Positions 1 through 12,663 of a stretch of DNA of 64,000 nucleotides are shown in pieces; the first letter of the stretch is position 1; the number at the start of each line of letters is the position of its first letter. The stretch comes from Oehlia diaphana (taxonomy: Eukaryota > Glomeromycota > Glomeromycetes > Glomerales > Glomeraceae). Both the position numbers and the translations under genes were made by a program. The DNA is taken from positions 22,737 through 86,736 of the forward strand of contig QZLH01000414.1 in NCBI GenBank assembly GCA_003833135.1, in the 5' to 3' direction. Below the pieces are notes generated by a model. The model did no database searches and was not told the DNA's origin. It worked only from the letters and a program-made list of their open reading frames with translations.

Positions 1-35
1 TCTTGATAGATGATATCTTGTTCAAAAATTTGTTG

Positions 36-386
36 TTATAAATAGAATTGTGCATATGCCATTAATTCAATCATCACAGCTAACCGCAATTGAATATTAA
101 AGTTTTCACTTCCAAATACTATTAAAGAGGCACTGTTAAAAAAACAGTTTCCATCAGGAGTTGTTTTAATACAAATATGATTTTTATATTTGCTTGGAAG
201 TAACTTCATGGCTTCATTATCTTGTTCTTCATCATTCCACTCTTTGTTAATAACATCAAGATCATTAGGCAATATTTTAATACCATCAAGTTGAGTACCA
301 TATTTAATGACTTCGTTAATAATATCATTTTTTTCAAGAAAATAAAAAATAGAATATAATATATTTGTAGCAGTAGTAATATCCAT
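36..386 (-). pseudogene. OTU-like cysteine protease fragment with in-frame stop
   Basis: The 116-residue frame starts at a true ATG (386). It contains the motif DGNCFFNSAS (Asp78, Cys81), which matches the D-G-N-C nucleophile motif of OTU deubiquitinase-like domains, followed by an LR-containing helix. In this fungal group such domains often occur in transposon-associated genes. The frame meets TAA at 36-38, but the same frame stays open from the stop to the window edge and reads QQIFEQDIIYQ, which fits a continuing helix. The stop therefore looks like a nonsense mutation, or a read that ends early, in a longer domain. The OTU catalytic His is not in view. The homology is fairly sure; functionality is doubtful. 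Confidence 0.5.
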
Positions 387-2341
387 TTTATTTATTTTTT
401 TATTTATAGTAGTTACGAAATGTTTATAGATGACAAATGGGATGATAATTGATAAAGAATTGATAGATTTTAATTTAATTTCATTCTTATGAGCGACAAA
501 ATTTATTACTTAATATGTAACTTTCATACTATTATGGTAAAATGATAGATAATAAGGGTTAAATCTTTAGATTTGTTATTTTAACATGTTATGATATATT
601 AAAAAAAAGAAAGTTGACATTTTTTTGACGTCACCAATTTTTTTAAAATTTTTAGTGCAACAGTTTTGATAGATAATTGATAAACGTTTATAATACAAGC
701 CACAGTTTTCAATCCAAAAAGGGTGATTCTCAGGGGTAAAAAATTTAATTTGGGATTGCGCAAAATTCCCAAGAATTGGGAAATTTTTTTGGGAAAAATA
801 CATGATTATAAAAAACTTTCGGTTAATTAAAATCCGCATCGGCCAATCATTCCTTCCTTCCTATTACATTGTTAGGAAAACTTGTCATTATGGCGGGTTT
901 CTTTTTTTTTAAGATAGTTCCTTAATTTTTTATGCCGGTTCTTAAAAAATTTTTTTTATAGGCAAATTTTTTTTCCATTTTATTGTAATTTGTGATCCTT
1001 CTCTCGTACTTTTCTTCCACGATCTTATATTACATTTATTAGAATTATATTAGTAATATGTACCGTACATTCTTTTTTTCTTTGGTTTGTTTTACATGTG
1101 GTAATTTTTTAAATAAAAAGAATTTATTCTTTTATTTCAAGTATAAATTTTGTTTAATTATTGACTGCTCTTGTTTGAAATTTTTAATAATTAGTAAATT
1201 CCGTAGTACCATGTGCGTATTCCCCATCTCAATATATCGAATATGTAATTGGATCTATTTAATTTCCATAAATTTTATAAATCATATTCGAAAATTAATA
1301 TAAATCAAATTTAAATTTTTTTAAATTTTTCATATATTAAATTCTCCTAGTAGGAAGTTGTACCCTGGGTATAAATCAATGAATTAAGCCTGAAGTATTT
1401 TAGTCAGCGCTACATATGCTATACGGTAAATTTTTTTTTTGGTAAACGATGAACTTTATTATTCATAAGTTAGCGAACATACAAAACCATAAAAGTAAAT
1501 TTTGATTTTGGAATTAACGTAATTCTCCCTCTTACCAAAACCTTTACCTCATCCGATAAAGTTGTAGTACTACCCTAAAATACATGTGAATGAAAGTTTA
1601 AATAATTCGATAAACAAACCAAACTGACTAAATTATACTAATCTATAGCTTTATTGTTGGAAATATTTTTTACGTAAGATAACGTGACCTCAACCAAGAT
1701 TAGCATTACATCAACCTACTTACTCCAACGGTCCAACCTGCTCATCTTCCGCTCTCCATCTCTTCTTGAATTCTTGTCTATTAGACTTTTATCCGCTCTT
1801 TTTTTCGTTAATATTCGTCACATCTAACTCCCTGTTTTCTTCCTTTACTCGTTTTTCGAATTCGGTATTAAGCGCATAATATTTTGAATCACCTCATGTG
1901 ATTCTGCGTGCTTAATCAACCGATCTTTCATCTCGAACAAAGGCAGTTCGAACCATTTTTCTGTATATGCATCCTATATTCGGTTGCGAATTGTTGATCG
2001 ATTTTCTCTCAATCCATTTCCTCTCCACACTCCTTAAAGTATACGGTAATTTTCTATTGACATACAACCTTGAAGGTACCGTTTATGTAAATATGTACAT
2101 ACATCAGACTATTTCAGAATTCGCTAAATGATATCAGTAACAGAACGATAACCCTAAAATATTAGATTCAAACAAATACGAATATAAATTTTGTTAATTT
2201 TGTTTAAATTCCTCGGCAAATCCTTACAAGATTCTCCCTTTTTAGGATTAAAAAATTTTTAACCTTTTTAATACAAAATATTAATGACAATTTATTGAAA
2301 AATTTTTTATTAAAAGAAAAAAAAACTGATTAAAATATCAA
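387..2341. other. Intergenic, no gene recognised
   Basis: AT-rich DNA with homopolymer runs. Short frames at 576-839 (minus) and 1058-1303 (plus) have no recognisable motif and biased composition. A short stretch at 745-795 holds inverted copies of a TTGGGA-type motif. I see no RNA gene. Confidence 0.5.
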
Positions 2342-4195
2342 TCATGGTGAATCTGTACCCTTAAATAATTTTCGCATAGATAATTCTACGGTCATAATAT
2401 TACAACGATCTTCTGTTTTGAGTTTCCACATTCCATTTATTAAAAACCCCCAACATTGATACTCATCCGGTAATTCTGGTAACTTTTCATAATTATTATA
2501 CGTTAAATGATTATAAAGATTTTTAATTGGAACATCTTTAAATGGTAAATTTTTTGGTTTACACCAAGCAATTTCCCAAAATAATAATCCTAAACTATAT
2601 ATATCAGATGGTGGAAGAAAATCATATCGTTTTTTATTACGTAACCTATCTGGATCGTACCATCTTTTCCAAACCTCTTCTCCAGAAGATAATGTTATTA
2701 TCGGATACGCTGAAGTTTTACCAGAATAAATTTCTCTACTCCAAAGAAAATTTGATATTTTTGGTATCAATGTTTCTTCTCTTTCGTCATATTTCAGTAA
2801 AATATTTTCACTTCGAAGATCTAAATGTACAATTTTTTGCTATAAAAATGAAAATTTATTAGTTACTGTATTTAACCGCGTTATATATTAAAGAATTAAG
2901 ATAATAAAAATAAATAATTATTCTTACATCATGTAAATATTTTACGCCTAGAGATATTCCCCAAGCTAGCTTAATTTTATTTATCCATTTACTAAGATAC
3001 AAATGTTCTGAATTGTGATTACTTTGAAAATATTCAAATAAATCACCATAATCTGCACAATCATAAAACAGATTGCATTTACAATGTTGAATTGAATATC
3101 CATGAAATCTAATTATAAAATCGTTATCATTCAATTGATGATCATTATAAAAAGAAATCTCTTTGATTATACATAAAAAAGTTTTATAATTTAAATAATT
3201 TAATGATTTTCCTGTGGCAATTATATCATTAAAAAATAATTTTTTTGTAACAAAGATTTCTCCTCGGACTTCAATTTCTGTTGATGGAGTTCCAATATAA
3301 TCACTATATATTTGACTCGTTACACAATACCATCGAGATAGAGATAAAGTTATATTTGAATCATCGTCAAAACGTACGTCAAGGCATGGATCCTCCGTAA
3401 AATTATTTAATTCACTTTGAATTTTATCATTGTTTTGATCTTTCAAAGCCATAATTAATTTTGATAAATGGCTATTGAATGATCTTCCGGCTTTTATTAT
3501 GCTAATGAAACAACCAAGAATTTATTGATGGATATGTGTATTCTCTTAAAAAATATTATCATCAATTATTAAATACTAACCTGTTAATTTCGAGGATGTC
3601 GCGACACAGAATAGTTGTTTTCTTTGCTAGAGAGCTATTTACAACACGATCTTTTACTAAAATAAAAGAGAGGTATTAGAAAATGGAATAAAAATCTCGG
3701 AATATTCTTAAAAAAAGAATAAAATAACTTACCAGCACAATAACGTACAATCAACCATAAAAAACGATTATATAGATGTACTTGATTTTTTAGGATACTT
3801 ATAAATTTAACTTTCTGATCATTATTATCCCAATTTTGATGTTTGAAGCTTTTCAAATGTCCACGCATTTTTTGTGCAATTTCCATAATATCATCTTTCC
3901 TAAAGTGCTTTCTTCCAGATTCAACAACGTTCTCTATTACCTCGCCAAGTACTTTAAATACATATTCTAATGCGTGATATGAATCTAACGGATCTGTTAA
4001 ACTTTTTATATCAAATTTACTATAATTCCAATTTTCAGCCACGAAAGAATCCTGGGAAAGATTTGAAATATTTGAAATTCTTAACGGTGAAAGATATGTT
4101 GAATTTGATCGTGATAAAGACGTTGAATTTGGCCGTGATACAGACGTTGAATTTGGCTGTAAAATAGAATTTGACGTAATATTTTTATTAGACAT
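2342..4195 (-). CDS. Helical-bundle plus TKL pseudokinase (left copy, second gene of module)
   Basis: Model: exons 4195-3733, 3656-3581, 3501-2928 and 2839-2342, giving 536 residues with closed phases (1, 2, 0). The first ~250 residues are helical, with a Ser/Asn-rich N-terminus. They resemble the four-helix N-terminal regions (MLKL-NTD-like) seen on glomeromycotan kinases; this is inference. The kinase C-lobe has the catalytic loop HLDLRSEN (His376, Asp378, Asn383) intact across the last exon start, but the DFG motif is N401-F402-L403 and the APE segment is replaced by a WYDP motif. The subdomain IX motif DIYSLG is present. It is probably catalytically dead and acts in signalling or as a scaffold. 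The stop of the upstream pseudokinase gene is only 45 bp away, so the two could be one transcript. The plus-strand copy at 13970-15935 has the same shared splice sites and supports the model. Confidence 0.75.
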
Positions 4196-4240
4196 TCATT
4201 TAGTATTTTTTTTTTTTTTTTTTTTTTTTTTTCTATTTTC

Positions 4241-5546
4241 TTACTTACTCGATTCACCAGTGTAATAAGGAGTTCGCTAAAAAAAAAAATTTTTTTTTTA
4301 ACATAGGAATTTAATTAATATAAACACTTATACAGGCGTAAAATTCGTAAATACCATAAATTTGTCCAGTGGCATCCTACGTGAGATGTTTTTACTGAGC
4401 AAACTTTTTATAACACAGCATGCATTAGGATCGTGAATACGAAGAGGTAAATATTTTGTTGAAAGAATTTCTTCTTTCTTTTCCTCACTCACACCATCCC
4501 AATAATGATGACCTAGTTATTAATTGAAATTCATTACGCCATTCAATAAACTTTTTAACAAAAAAAAAAAAAATTTCTTTGTAAAAATTACCTGTTTCAA
4601 GAAAATATAGAATTAATCCAAAGGAGAACATATCCATTGTAAAATCGACTTTGATTTTAATTTTCTTCTCATTCGCTATTATAACTTCGGGGGCCGAATA
4701 ATTCAATTTGATTTTTGCATTATATGAATAATATGAACCAACAAAACATGCTGCGCTGAAATCAATTAACTTCCAACTTTCGGTGTAACCGTCCTTTTCT
4801 TGAAAATACATTATATTTTTTGGTGCTAATGCAGCATGTACTATAATAATGGTTCGAAAAAAACTTCGTTAGTTAAATTTAGATAAATTTGATATTATTA
4901 TTATTTAAAAACTTTACCTATATTATGTTTCTGAAGTTCTGAGAGACCAGATATTATATCCTATACGGGAATAAATATATATTTATTTACAAAATATAAA
5001 AATTTTTTAAAAAGAAAAATTATAAAAAAAAAATAATAATGATAAATAATAATTTACCTTTATTATACCATCTTTCTTCTCTTGTCGCTGGATATGATCT
5101 TGATGTACCAAAAATGTTTCCAAATCATAAAGGGCACATTCGCATATAATAATAGATTGCGATAAATAAACATCTACTATTTGTACAATATTCTAAAAAT
5201 TTGATCAAAACTAAAATTTAATAAAAAATTGAAATAAAATTTGAAAGCATTATTTTACGACCTTTGTATCATGTAATTCTCTTAACATCTGCGATTCTCT
5301 TTCAAAAATTTCTTTTGTTTTGTAACTTTTTATCACATAATGACATTCTGGGTCATTCTTTTTATAAGCTTTATATACGTTAAGCTCACTACCATAGTTA
5401 TAATCGTTTATAATTGTGTATTGCTCTAATTAAAAATATTTTTAATATTAATAATAAACGATAAATTACATGATGTTTATTAATTAATAAGTTTGTTATA
5501 TTTATATTGTACCTTTTGCTTCACCTTCAAGTTCAATGCTAGACAT
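4241..5546 (-). CDS. Single-domain TKL pseudokinase (left copy, first gene of module)
   Basis: Seven exons: 5546-5513, 5425-5262, 5192-5058, 4960-4918, 4840-4592, 4512-4355, 4276-4241. Phases close to 272 residues. The sequence is almost only a kinase domain: beta-3 VIKSY (Lys44), an alpha-C with FERES, a hinge near IICECALYD, and the C-terminal helix RRMPLDKF. The catalytic loop reads HAALAPKN, so the HRD Asp is Ala129, and DFG is D152-F153-S154. YSAPEV and the DMFSFG segment are retained. Loss of the catalytic Asp makes it a pseudokinase. Exons 1-5 have exactly the same lengths (34, 164, 135, 43, 249) as the inverted copy at 12664-13927. Donor 2 is the unusual GTCGTA in both copies. The end is uncertain: a donor-like GTAAGT sits just before the stop, so fusion with the next gene is possible. 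Confidence 0.75.
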
Positions 5547-5854
5547 ATCGGATTTCAAAAAAAAAAAAAGGAATTTATTGTGAGAAATTCCGGCTTCTTT
5601 TATATAAACGCCACGGATGCATAAAAAGTTACACGAATGACGTCTAAAACTAATAGCCTCCAAAATAAATGTTTTTCTAAAAAACGTAAGACCAAAACAT
5701 TTCATTTACTAATATAACATGAAAATCATTTCTCGAATTAACTTTTGACGAACCCAAATATGTTCCTAATATAGACTATCCGACTGTACATTAATAATCA
5801 CGTGATATAAGACGAAGCAATCAAACGTTAATTAATTTAGAAAATTGACAACTA
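5547..5854. other. Upstream region of left pseudokinase module
   Basis: About 300 bp of AT-rich DNA between the initiator ATG at 5546 and the pogo-like element. It contains an A/T tract near 5560 and no recognisable reading frame. It probably contains the promoter; no clear box can be assigned. Confidence 0.4.
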
Positions 5855-6362
5855 CAGTCAAACTTCGATGTACCGATACTCTATATACAGATAATTTCTT
5901 TTACCGATAAATTTTTGTTGTCCCGTTTCATCACTAATAAAAAAACCTCATTATACCGATATTAAATATAATTCCGCGATGTAACGTATACCGATACAAC
6001 TTCCTGGTCCCTTTATAGTAATGTATATTAAGATGTACCGATAATTTGGGTTACACTAGTGTTAATTCCGGCCGGCACTATCGGCACTATAAGGTTGGCC
6101 TGAGTTAAAAAATTGTAACTTTAAAATTGAGTATCTTTCTTAATTATGTCCTAAATTAGATTTTTTTCTATAATCATATTCACATTATACATAATATATT
6201 CAAGAAATTTTGGAAATTTTGGACTTGGAATTAAGTATTGTGCGAGCAAGAGTTAGATTTTGGCCTGCATTATAATCTACTAATTACATATATGTACCGA
6301 TATTTCAATGTGCCGATACTTTTTCCCCAAACCGGAAGCATCGGTATATCGAAGTTTGACTG
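5855..6362. mobile_element. pogo/Tigger-like MITE with TA target duplication
   Basis: The 508-bp element has terminal inverted repeats that begin CAGTCAAACTTCGAT at both ends, flanked on each side by TA (5853-5854 and 6363-6364). A subterminal motif TACCGATA or close variants recurs many times through the element. There is no transposase frame, so it is non-autonomous. CAG termini and TA target duplication are typical of the pogo/Tigger branch of Tc1/mariner; the exact family is inference. Confidence 0.85.
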
Positions 6363-6364
6363 TA

Positions 6365-7750
6365 GCAAGTTTTTTTAACTGAAGCCTTTTTATAAAGGAT
6401 AATATTTTAGTGATGGCTGTGGCAACTGCTGTGATCCCAAAAAATAATAAGAAATTGGCAATTTGGCATTCGCATTTTTACTATTGACTCTGTGCATTTC
6501 TTCGTTCTAGATAATTCCGTCTGCCGTCTGGAGTTATCCAAAAGTTATATTTTACGTAAATATTTGTATTACTTGGAATCTTGGACTCTTGAAGTCCTAA
6601 TTATATCTATTAGGAAAAAAAAATCTAGTAAAAATTAAAAGCTACGACTTCAGCATGATGAGCTCGACGAGCTCGACGTAGACAATAATTGTCATATCTT
6701 ACGAGATGACTAAATCAATATTGTAGCAATTTCATTTTCACAAATAATGAAATATATCTTTGGGTTTAGTGTGATGGCATTATAAACCGGGTTACAACTT
6801 ACAATCTAAGAATTATAATCATAATTTGCTATGAATATATTATATTATCAAATGAATTTCACTTTAGATTGTGCCAATGTTATGATATAATATTATAATA
6901 TCTACTCATTTAAAAAATTATATTTTAAAAAATAAAAACGGTAAATAGAGACAGGAATTTATTCTAGGATAGTAGACCGAGTATTTCTTTTTTTTTCATG
7001 TCCTGGACTTCATTTTCTTTCACTTGTTAAATTTATAATGTTTATTATAAGAACGGACTTAAATAGTCTTGAAGTCCAATTATGCCAGTTATGACATAAT
7101 TTTATTTAATCTTTGTGAATTAATCGTAGTTTTAGTGCTATACATTTTGGCCTTATGATTTTTACTGTAAGAATTTAAACTGTGATCTGGTTTTGGATTA
7201 TCGCTAATTATTAATTCGGAACTCTCGAGAATTCAGTCTATTTAGAAATTACTTGAACAAGCTTTTAGTTGTATAAATCACCAAGAAGACATTTTATATT
7301 ATCAAACGGAGCGTCAAAATATCGATCGAAGGCCAATATAGCCCCATTCTAATAACAATATTATTATACTATTAGTAGGATTAGTGCGCGTTCTAATATT
7401 ATTGGTGTCGCTCAGGAGTCAGGATTGAAAATGACGGGCAATTATCGGTGCTGTAAATTCCGCAGAGTCCTAATGATCGTGTAAATTTTGCAAGGTTTGC
7501 ATATTATTACATAAAAACCGAACTTAATAACATTTAACAATAAAATCACAACAATTTTTTAAGCGACTGAAAAATACGATTTTTAGTATAAATATGGATT
7601 TATTATGAAAATAAAGTAATGATAACATTATTATAATTGATTACAAACTAGTCTATCCTATAAAGATAATACTCTATAATTCCAGTGATCAAATTATAAA
7701 TAATGTAGACATCAAAAATAATAAATATAAACTGGATATATAGTAATAGA
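6365..7750. other. Intergenic, no gene recognised
   Basis: About 1.4 kb AT-rich DNA between the MITE and the 3' end of the channel gene. A GAGCTCGACGAGCTCGACG direct repeat is at 6659-6678. No coding or RNA gene signal is visible. Confidence 0.4.
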
Positions 7751-10700
7751 TCACAACTTTTTCTCTATGTTTTCTATTTTTTCTAATAATACTCTCATAT
7801 CAATTTCATCAGCAGGATTATTTTTAATATTAAGTTTATTAAATAAATCTTTCTTCATCTCAGGAAATTCATTGGTATCCCATTGACCATCATTAATTAA
7901 TCTTTTAACTTCTTCACGAGTCTTATCAGCATTGGCGTAATAATACCTTAAAATCAAATTATTATAAATATTAATGTTTGTGTCAAGAAATAATTAAATT
8001 TTTTTAAAAGATAAAGAATCACGTACATTACTTCAGGAAACCATGCTTTCCAACGTCTCTGGTGTGGTAGTAAGTAAAACAATTCAATTTCAGCCAAAAT
8101 CTAAAGTTTAAAATAAAAACATGAAATATACTTTTACAAGAAAATATAATGAATAAAACTTTTATTTGAATATTAATAATACAATACCTCTGCTTTCTGC
8201 ATTAAATATGAAACTCTGTTATTATCTTTTTCAATTGCATTATTAAGTAATCCAATAAATAAATTCATAAGGTATACAACAATCAAAAATGAGAATGAAA
8301 AGGTCAAAATTGCAAGTGGTGGATTTTTTAAGTATGACCAATTTGATAATGCACTTGAATCACCTAGTGACAAATTAATTAAATTAAGTAAAAAAAAAAA
8401 ATTATCATAATAGTCATATATACAGTAAATGTAAAATATTTGAAAATACCTGTAAGGAATAAATACATTGCAAAAAGGGCCGTTCTATAATCTATAAACA
8501 TGTTTGTATTTTCATCTGGTTGCTGAATAATATATGGATTAGAATCAACTGTACCATCATCAAGTACTTTACTAAAAGTAGTTGCCAGATTCCAAGGGTT
8601 ATTGGGATCATTACTATTTATATATTTTTCAAAAGAAAAACCAGGTTCTGGTGATAGTAGGATAAAGAATGCATGTGCAAAACTAATTACAATAATTAAC
8701 AAAACTACTAAGAAAGAAATAATCTGTTTTCCCACACTAATAATGATTGCAAAATATACACCAAAAGATTCAAATGCTCTAAAAAATAATAAAAATTTTA
8801 TATCCAAAAATAGACATGAAAAAGAGAGTAACCAAACATTTCTCTCATTTGTTTGAAGCCAATAAATGGATGTAAAAATTGAAAATAAATATGCAGTTAT
8901 ATCTACAATGAATTTTAATTATTTTAATTAATATAATCAAATTTGATACATGTTGTTAAATAATATATAATATATATAAAAATTAAATATTACCAAATAT
9001 ATTCCACAAATTATGGATCCATTTTATAGGATTATAAATAATTTGACGAACTTCAAAACTAAGATGAATAAATCCAAGTATAATTGAAGCAATTAAAAGT
9101 TGTTTTTGTGTATTATCACTAAAATAATGCTGAGGAATTGTTGCAGCAGAAGTAAAGCATCCAAGTAAGGCCATAAATAGAATCCAAATTATTGCATAAT
9201 AATATTTCCCATATGTATTCCATTTAAAGTTAATTAATGCCTCACCATTCCATGTTTTATAGATTTCTCTACTTATTGTTTTAACAAATGGACTAGATTG
9301 AGGCTTAATTAATTCCCAAAGCCAATTGTAATCTCTTGGATAATTAACAAATTTAATGTAAGGAATCATAAATGTAATTGTTGGTGTCAGTGCTGATACA
9401 GCTGATACATACTTTGAAATTTTATCAAAAATATAAAAAAAATAAAAAGAAGTGAAAAATCCCTTATTATAAAAAGAAAAATCATTAATAATGTGATATT
9501 TTAATAATGAATAAAATGTTATAAATAAAAAGGGTAAAATGGGTAAAGTTAAGAGTATTAATAAAAGTTGAATGATAATGAATATCCAATAGATTTTTTC
9601 ATCATGATTGTCCATGAATACATTGAATTTTGTCCATAAAATAGATCGAGATAAGTTAACGATTTGAAGACATTGAAAAGAGCAAAGATGCAATTTGTTA
9701 TCTTGGTATTCTTTACTGTAAGTAGTGGAATCTATAATCATAATAGTTTCTGATGAATATTTTGAAATATATTCTGGATAATATTCGTTAAATAAAAGTA
9801 ATAATACTTAAATACATCTTACTATTTTCTTCTTCAAAGTAAGTCATACATTTTTTATAGATATCATCTATTAATTGTAAATTATGTTCTTTAATTGCAA
9901 ATGACAATAATTCAACACCATATTTCAAAAAATCTGACTTATTATCTTTTACATATGAGACCCAATCTTCATTAAATTTAAAACTATTGTGATTTGGTGA
10001 AGGTAAAGTAGATTTTGAAAGTGCTTTTTCATGATAATTTTGTAATTTTTTCACCAACTTATGCCTGTCATCTTTGTTGATTACTTTTTTAACATTCTTT
10101 TTGTAATATATGATATTTTCGTCATTTTTGTTTATGTATAAGTTGCTTAAATTCATATAATAAAAATAGGCTAAAGAAATTGATTCATTACTTTCATTAA
10201 AATGATAAATAGAAACACCAATTTCCGTTGATAAAAGAATATTATTACTATTTATTAGTTTAATTCCGTATAAACTGGTTGATTTATCGATTCTTGTGCA
10301 AATTAAGTTCCATTGATTATTAACATTTATTTTAAAAACTTGCAATACCAATTCGCCAGTTGGATTTTCTATTTCCCATTTAATTGAGCCTTTAATTATT
10401 TTTTCTTTTATTAAGTTTTTTTTATCTTTTTTCTTTCCTTTTTCTACATTTTTTTGATCATTTTCGGATACGATTTCTTCTTCTTTTATTAAGTTTTTTT
10501 TATCTTCTTTCTTTCCTTTCGCTACATTTTTCTGATCATATTCGGATACGATTTCTTTAAAAAATTCGTGTATAGCACCCATGTATGAATCAAATAAATG
10601 AATATTTAAGTGTTCGTATGTTTCCTTGTTGATTTTCTTTTTAGCATCATCATCCAAGCCTTCAATAATTTCATTATTTGATTCATTTAACGACGAATTC

Positions 10701-11990
10701 AGTTTCAAAATCGTTTCTTCAAGTTTAAACTTCCAAACGCATTCGTTTAGGATTCCAAACACGTACTTGATATCAAATAGAAATGGATGAATTGGAATAT
10801 TTTTAGATTGATTTTCACTTTGTAATAGGTCATTATTTTGTGAATATTCTTTCCAACAATATTTCATAGTTAATTCTCGAATTTCATTGCTTAATAAAGG
10901 CAGTAATAAAATGTATAAAAAAGTGTAATCAATGTTACTAATAAAATTATATAGTTGAATACCTAAATTGAAAATTATATTATTCAGTATAAATAATAAT
11001 TAATATAACTTAATAGTATATATATAATAATTAAATACAATACCATTATTTAAAGTAACGATAGGAATTTCCAATTCAATTGAATAAATAATAATTTTAT
11101 CATAGATCCTTAGACACATGAACTTTTCATTGCTAGAAATTCTAAAATACTTGTTATTCTCGGCCTGAAATGAAATGTAGAATTAGTTAATTATGAAACA
11201 TAATATAACAATATAGTAGTTTTAATTAAAGTAATTTATTACCTCAATCGTTTTCTTATTAATAAATATTTTTATACTTTTTTCAGTAGAAATATTCCAT
11301 AAATAAATGTAACTATTTGAAAATAAATAAACTTGATCATATTTCGACATGCTAATAAGTTCAAAATTGTTAGGTAACTTGTAAATTTTTTTACACTCCC
11401 ATTTGTTATTTTTAGTTTGTGTAGAATAAATCCAGATAATTTTTTGACGTAAAAAATCTCCAGAAATATTAGCAATATTAGCATCACTACAAAGAATAAA
11501 TTCATCTTTTAAATTAAAGGTACAATAATGATGATTTTTACATAACATTGTAAAATTTAATTTAATTTCTTGATTATTTTTCATATCGATTATTTCTAAT
11601 AAGAAAAAATCATTATTAGTTGTCGGAATTAAATATTGCACGAACGATCAAATAATCAAATTATTATTATTACATACTTAATTTGTTATCATAAATATAT
11701 GCGATGTTTTTGCCATTGGAAACGCTTATATGCATGCTGACGCTATAAGAGTAATGAATGATATGACGGTGATTTGGTTCTGGTATAAGTTGGCCCTCGT
11801 TTCCATTCCAACCGATAATTGAGTTATCTTCAGGACTATAAGTAGCAAGGTAATTCCCATCTGGTGATACTTCTATCATAGTAATTGGCTTACCATGATG
11901 TGGTTTTTCACCTTTGTCAATTATGTTATTAATATCACTATCAATTTCTTTTTTATCGTCGATTTCTACGAAAATTTCATCCAAATCCAT
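7751..11990 (-). CDS. WD40-like N-terminus fused to TRP-like ion transport domain
   Basis: Nine exons: 11990-11678, 11595-11243, 11164-11044, 10962-9823, 9773-8994, 8902-8450, 8363-8188, 8100-8027, 7946-7751. The total of 3606 nt closes exactly to 1201 residues. The N-terminal third has beta-propeller-like segments (EVSPDGNYLATYS, IIGWN). The middle is soluble and charged. The last ~500 residues hold hydrophobic membrane segments, a pore-loop-like GDSSALSNW and a final helix FIGLLNNAIEKDN, followed by a cytosolic tail. This layout is that of the WD40/TRP-like channel family expanded in Rhizophagus; a cation channel role is inferred. A 26-residue tandem duplication lies in exon 4. The 49-nt intron (9822-9774) looks like former coding sequence. 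The start at 11990 is the first in-frame ATG; the longer frame upstream begins with GTG. Confidence 0.8.
10400..10555 (-). repeat. In-frame 78-bp tandem duplication in the channel gene
   Basis: Two adjacent 78-bp units encode 26 residues each, both beginning EIVSE and containing DQKNV and DKKNLIKE. They differ at a few positions, so the duplication is recent but not brand new. It lengthens a Lys/Glu-rich linker in the soluble middle part. Confidence 0.85.
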
Positions 11991-12663
11991 ATTATAATGA
12001 TTAATAATATTTTGTTTTTTTTTCGTAAAAAGGGAACTCTCTATAACAATATACACTTTTTTAGTTATATAATCTAGGAACTATGCAACTATACGTATTT
12101 GTGTTTGGCGTACATCAACTTACGCGGAAATAAAACTTGCAGTTAACTCAATATTTTTATTGTGAAAAGTTAATCCCTTTTAAAATATGAAAAAAATAGC
12201 TTATGAGATTGATTATTGTAAAAAGTTAATCTAGTAAGTAGTAACACGAATTAATAAAATTGTGTAACTCTTATTATTTTTTATTTATTTATTTATTTTT
12301 TTTTTTTTTGAATCGAACTAGACTTATTACGTTTGGCGCGCATTAACTGACTAAATTTCATTACAGTGTAACAATAATACAACCAAACTAACTTGTAGAT
12401 CCTTCTTTCTTTGGATAATGTCAGGCAGAATTATGTAATTCTGACCCTAATCGCAGATATTGCAGTCATACCTTTGTTTGCATTGTCATTCAATATTACT
12501 ATTATCGGGCAAGTAACACGAGTAATAAAATCGTGCAATTTTTATTATTTTTTTTAAAAAAAAAGTATGGTAGAAAATAGCTCGTGAGAATCCGGAATTT
12601 GTTTTTTTTACAATCAATTCCTCTTTTTCTTCTTAAAACCTAATAATTAAAATTTAATAAAAT
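11991..12663. promoter_or_regulatory. Shared divergent upstream region
   Basis: The 673 bp between the channel gene (leftward) and the right pseudokinase module (rightward) must hold both promoters. The segment has two related stretches near 12240-12300 and 12505-12560, both with GTAACACGA(A/G)TAATAAAAT-type sequence, giving a direct repeat about 260 bp apart. The regulatory role is inferred from position only. Confidence 0.4.

Noticed and set aside
576..839. 87-residue frame on the minus strand
   Set aside because: Phe/Lys/Ile-rich, no motif, and overlaps a short inverted repeat of TTGGGA type.
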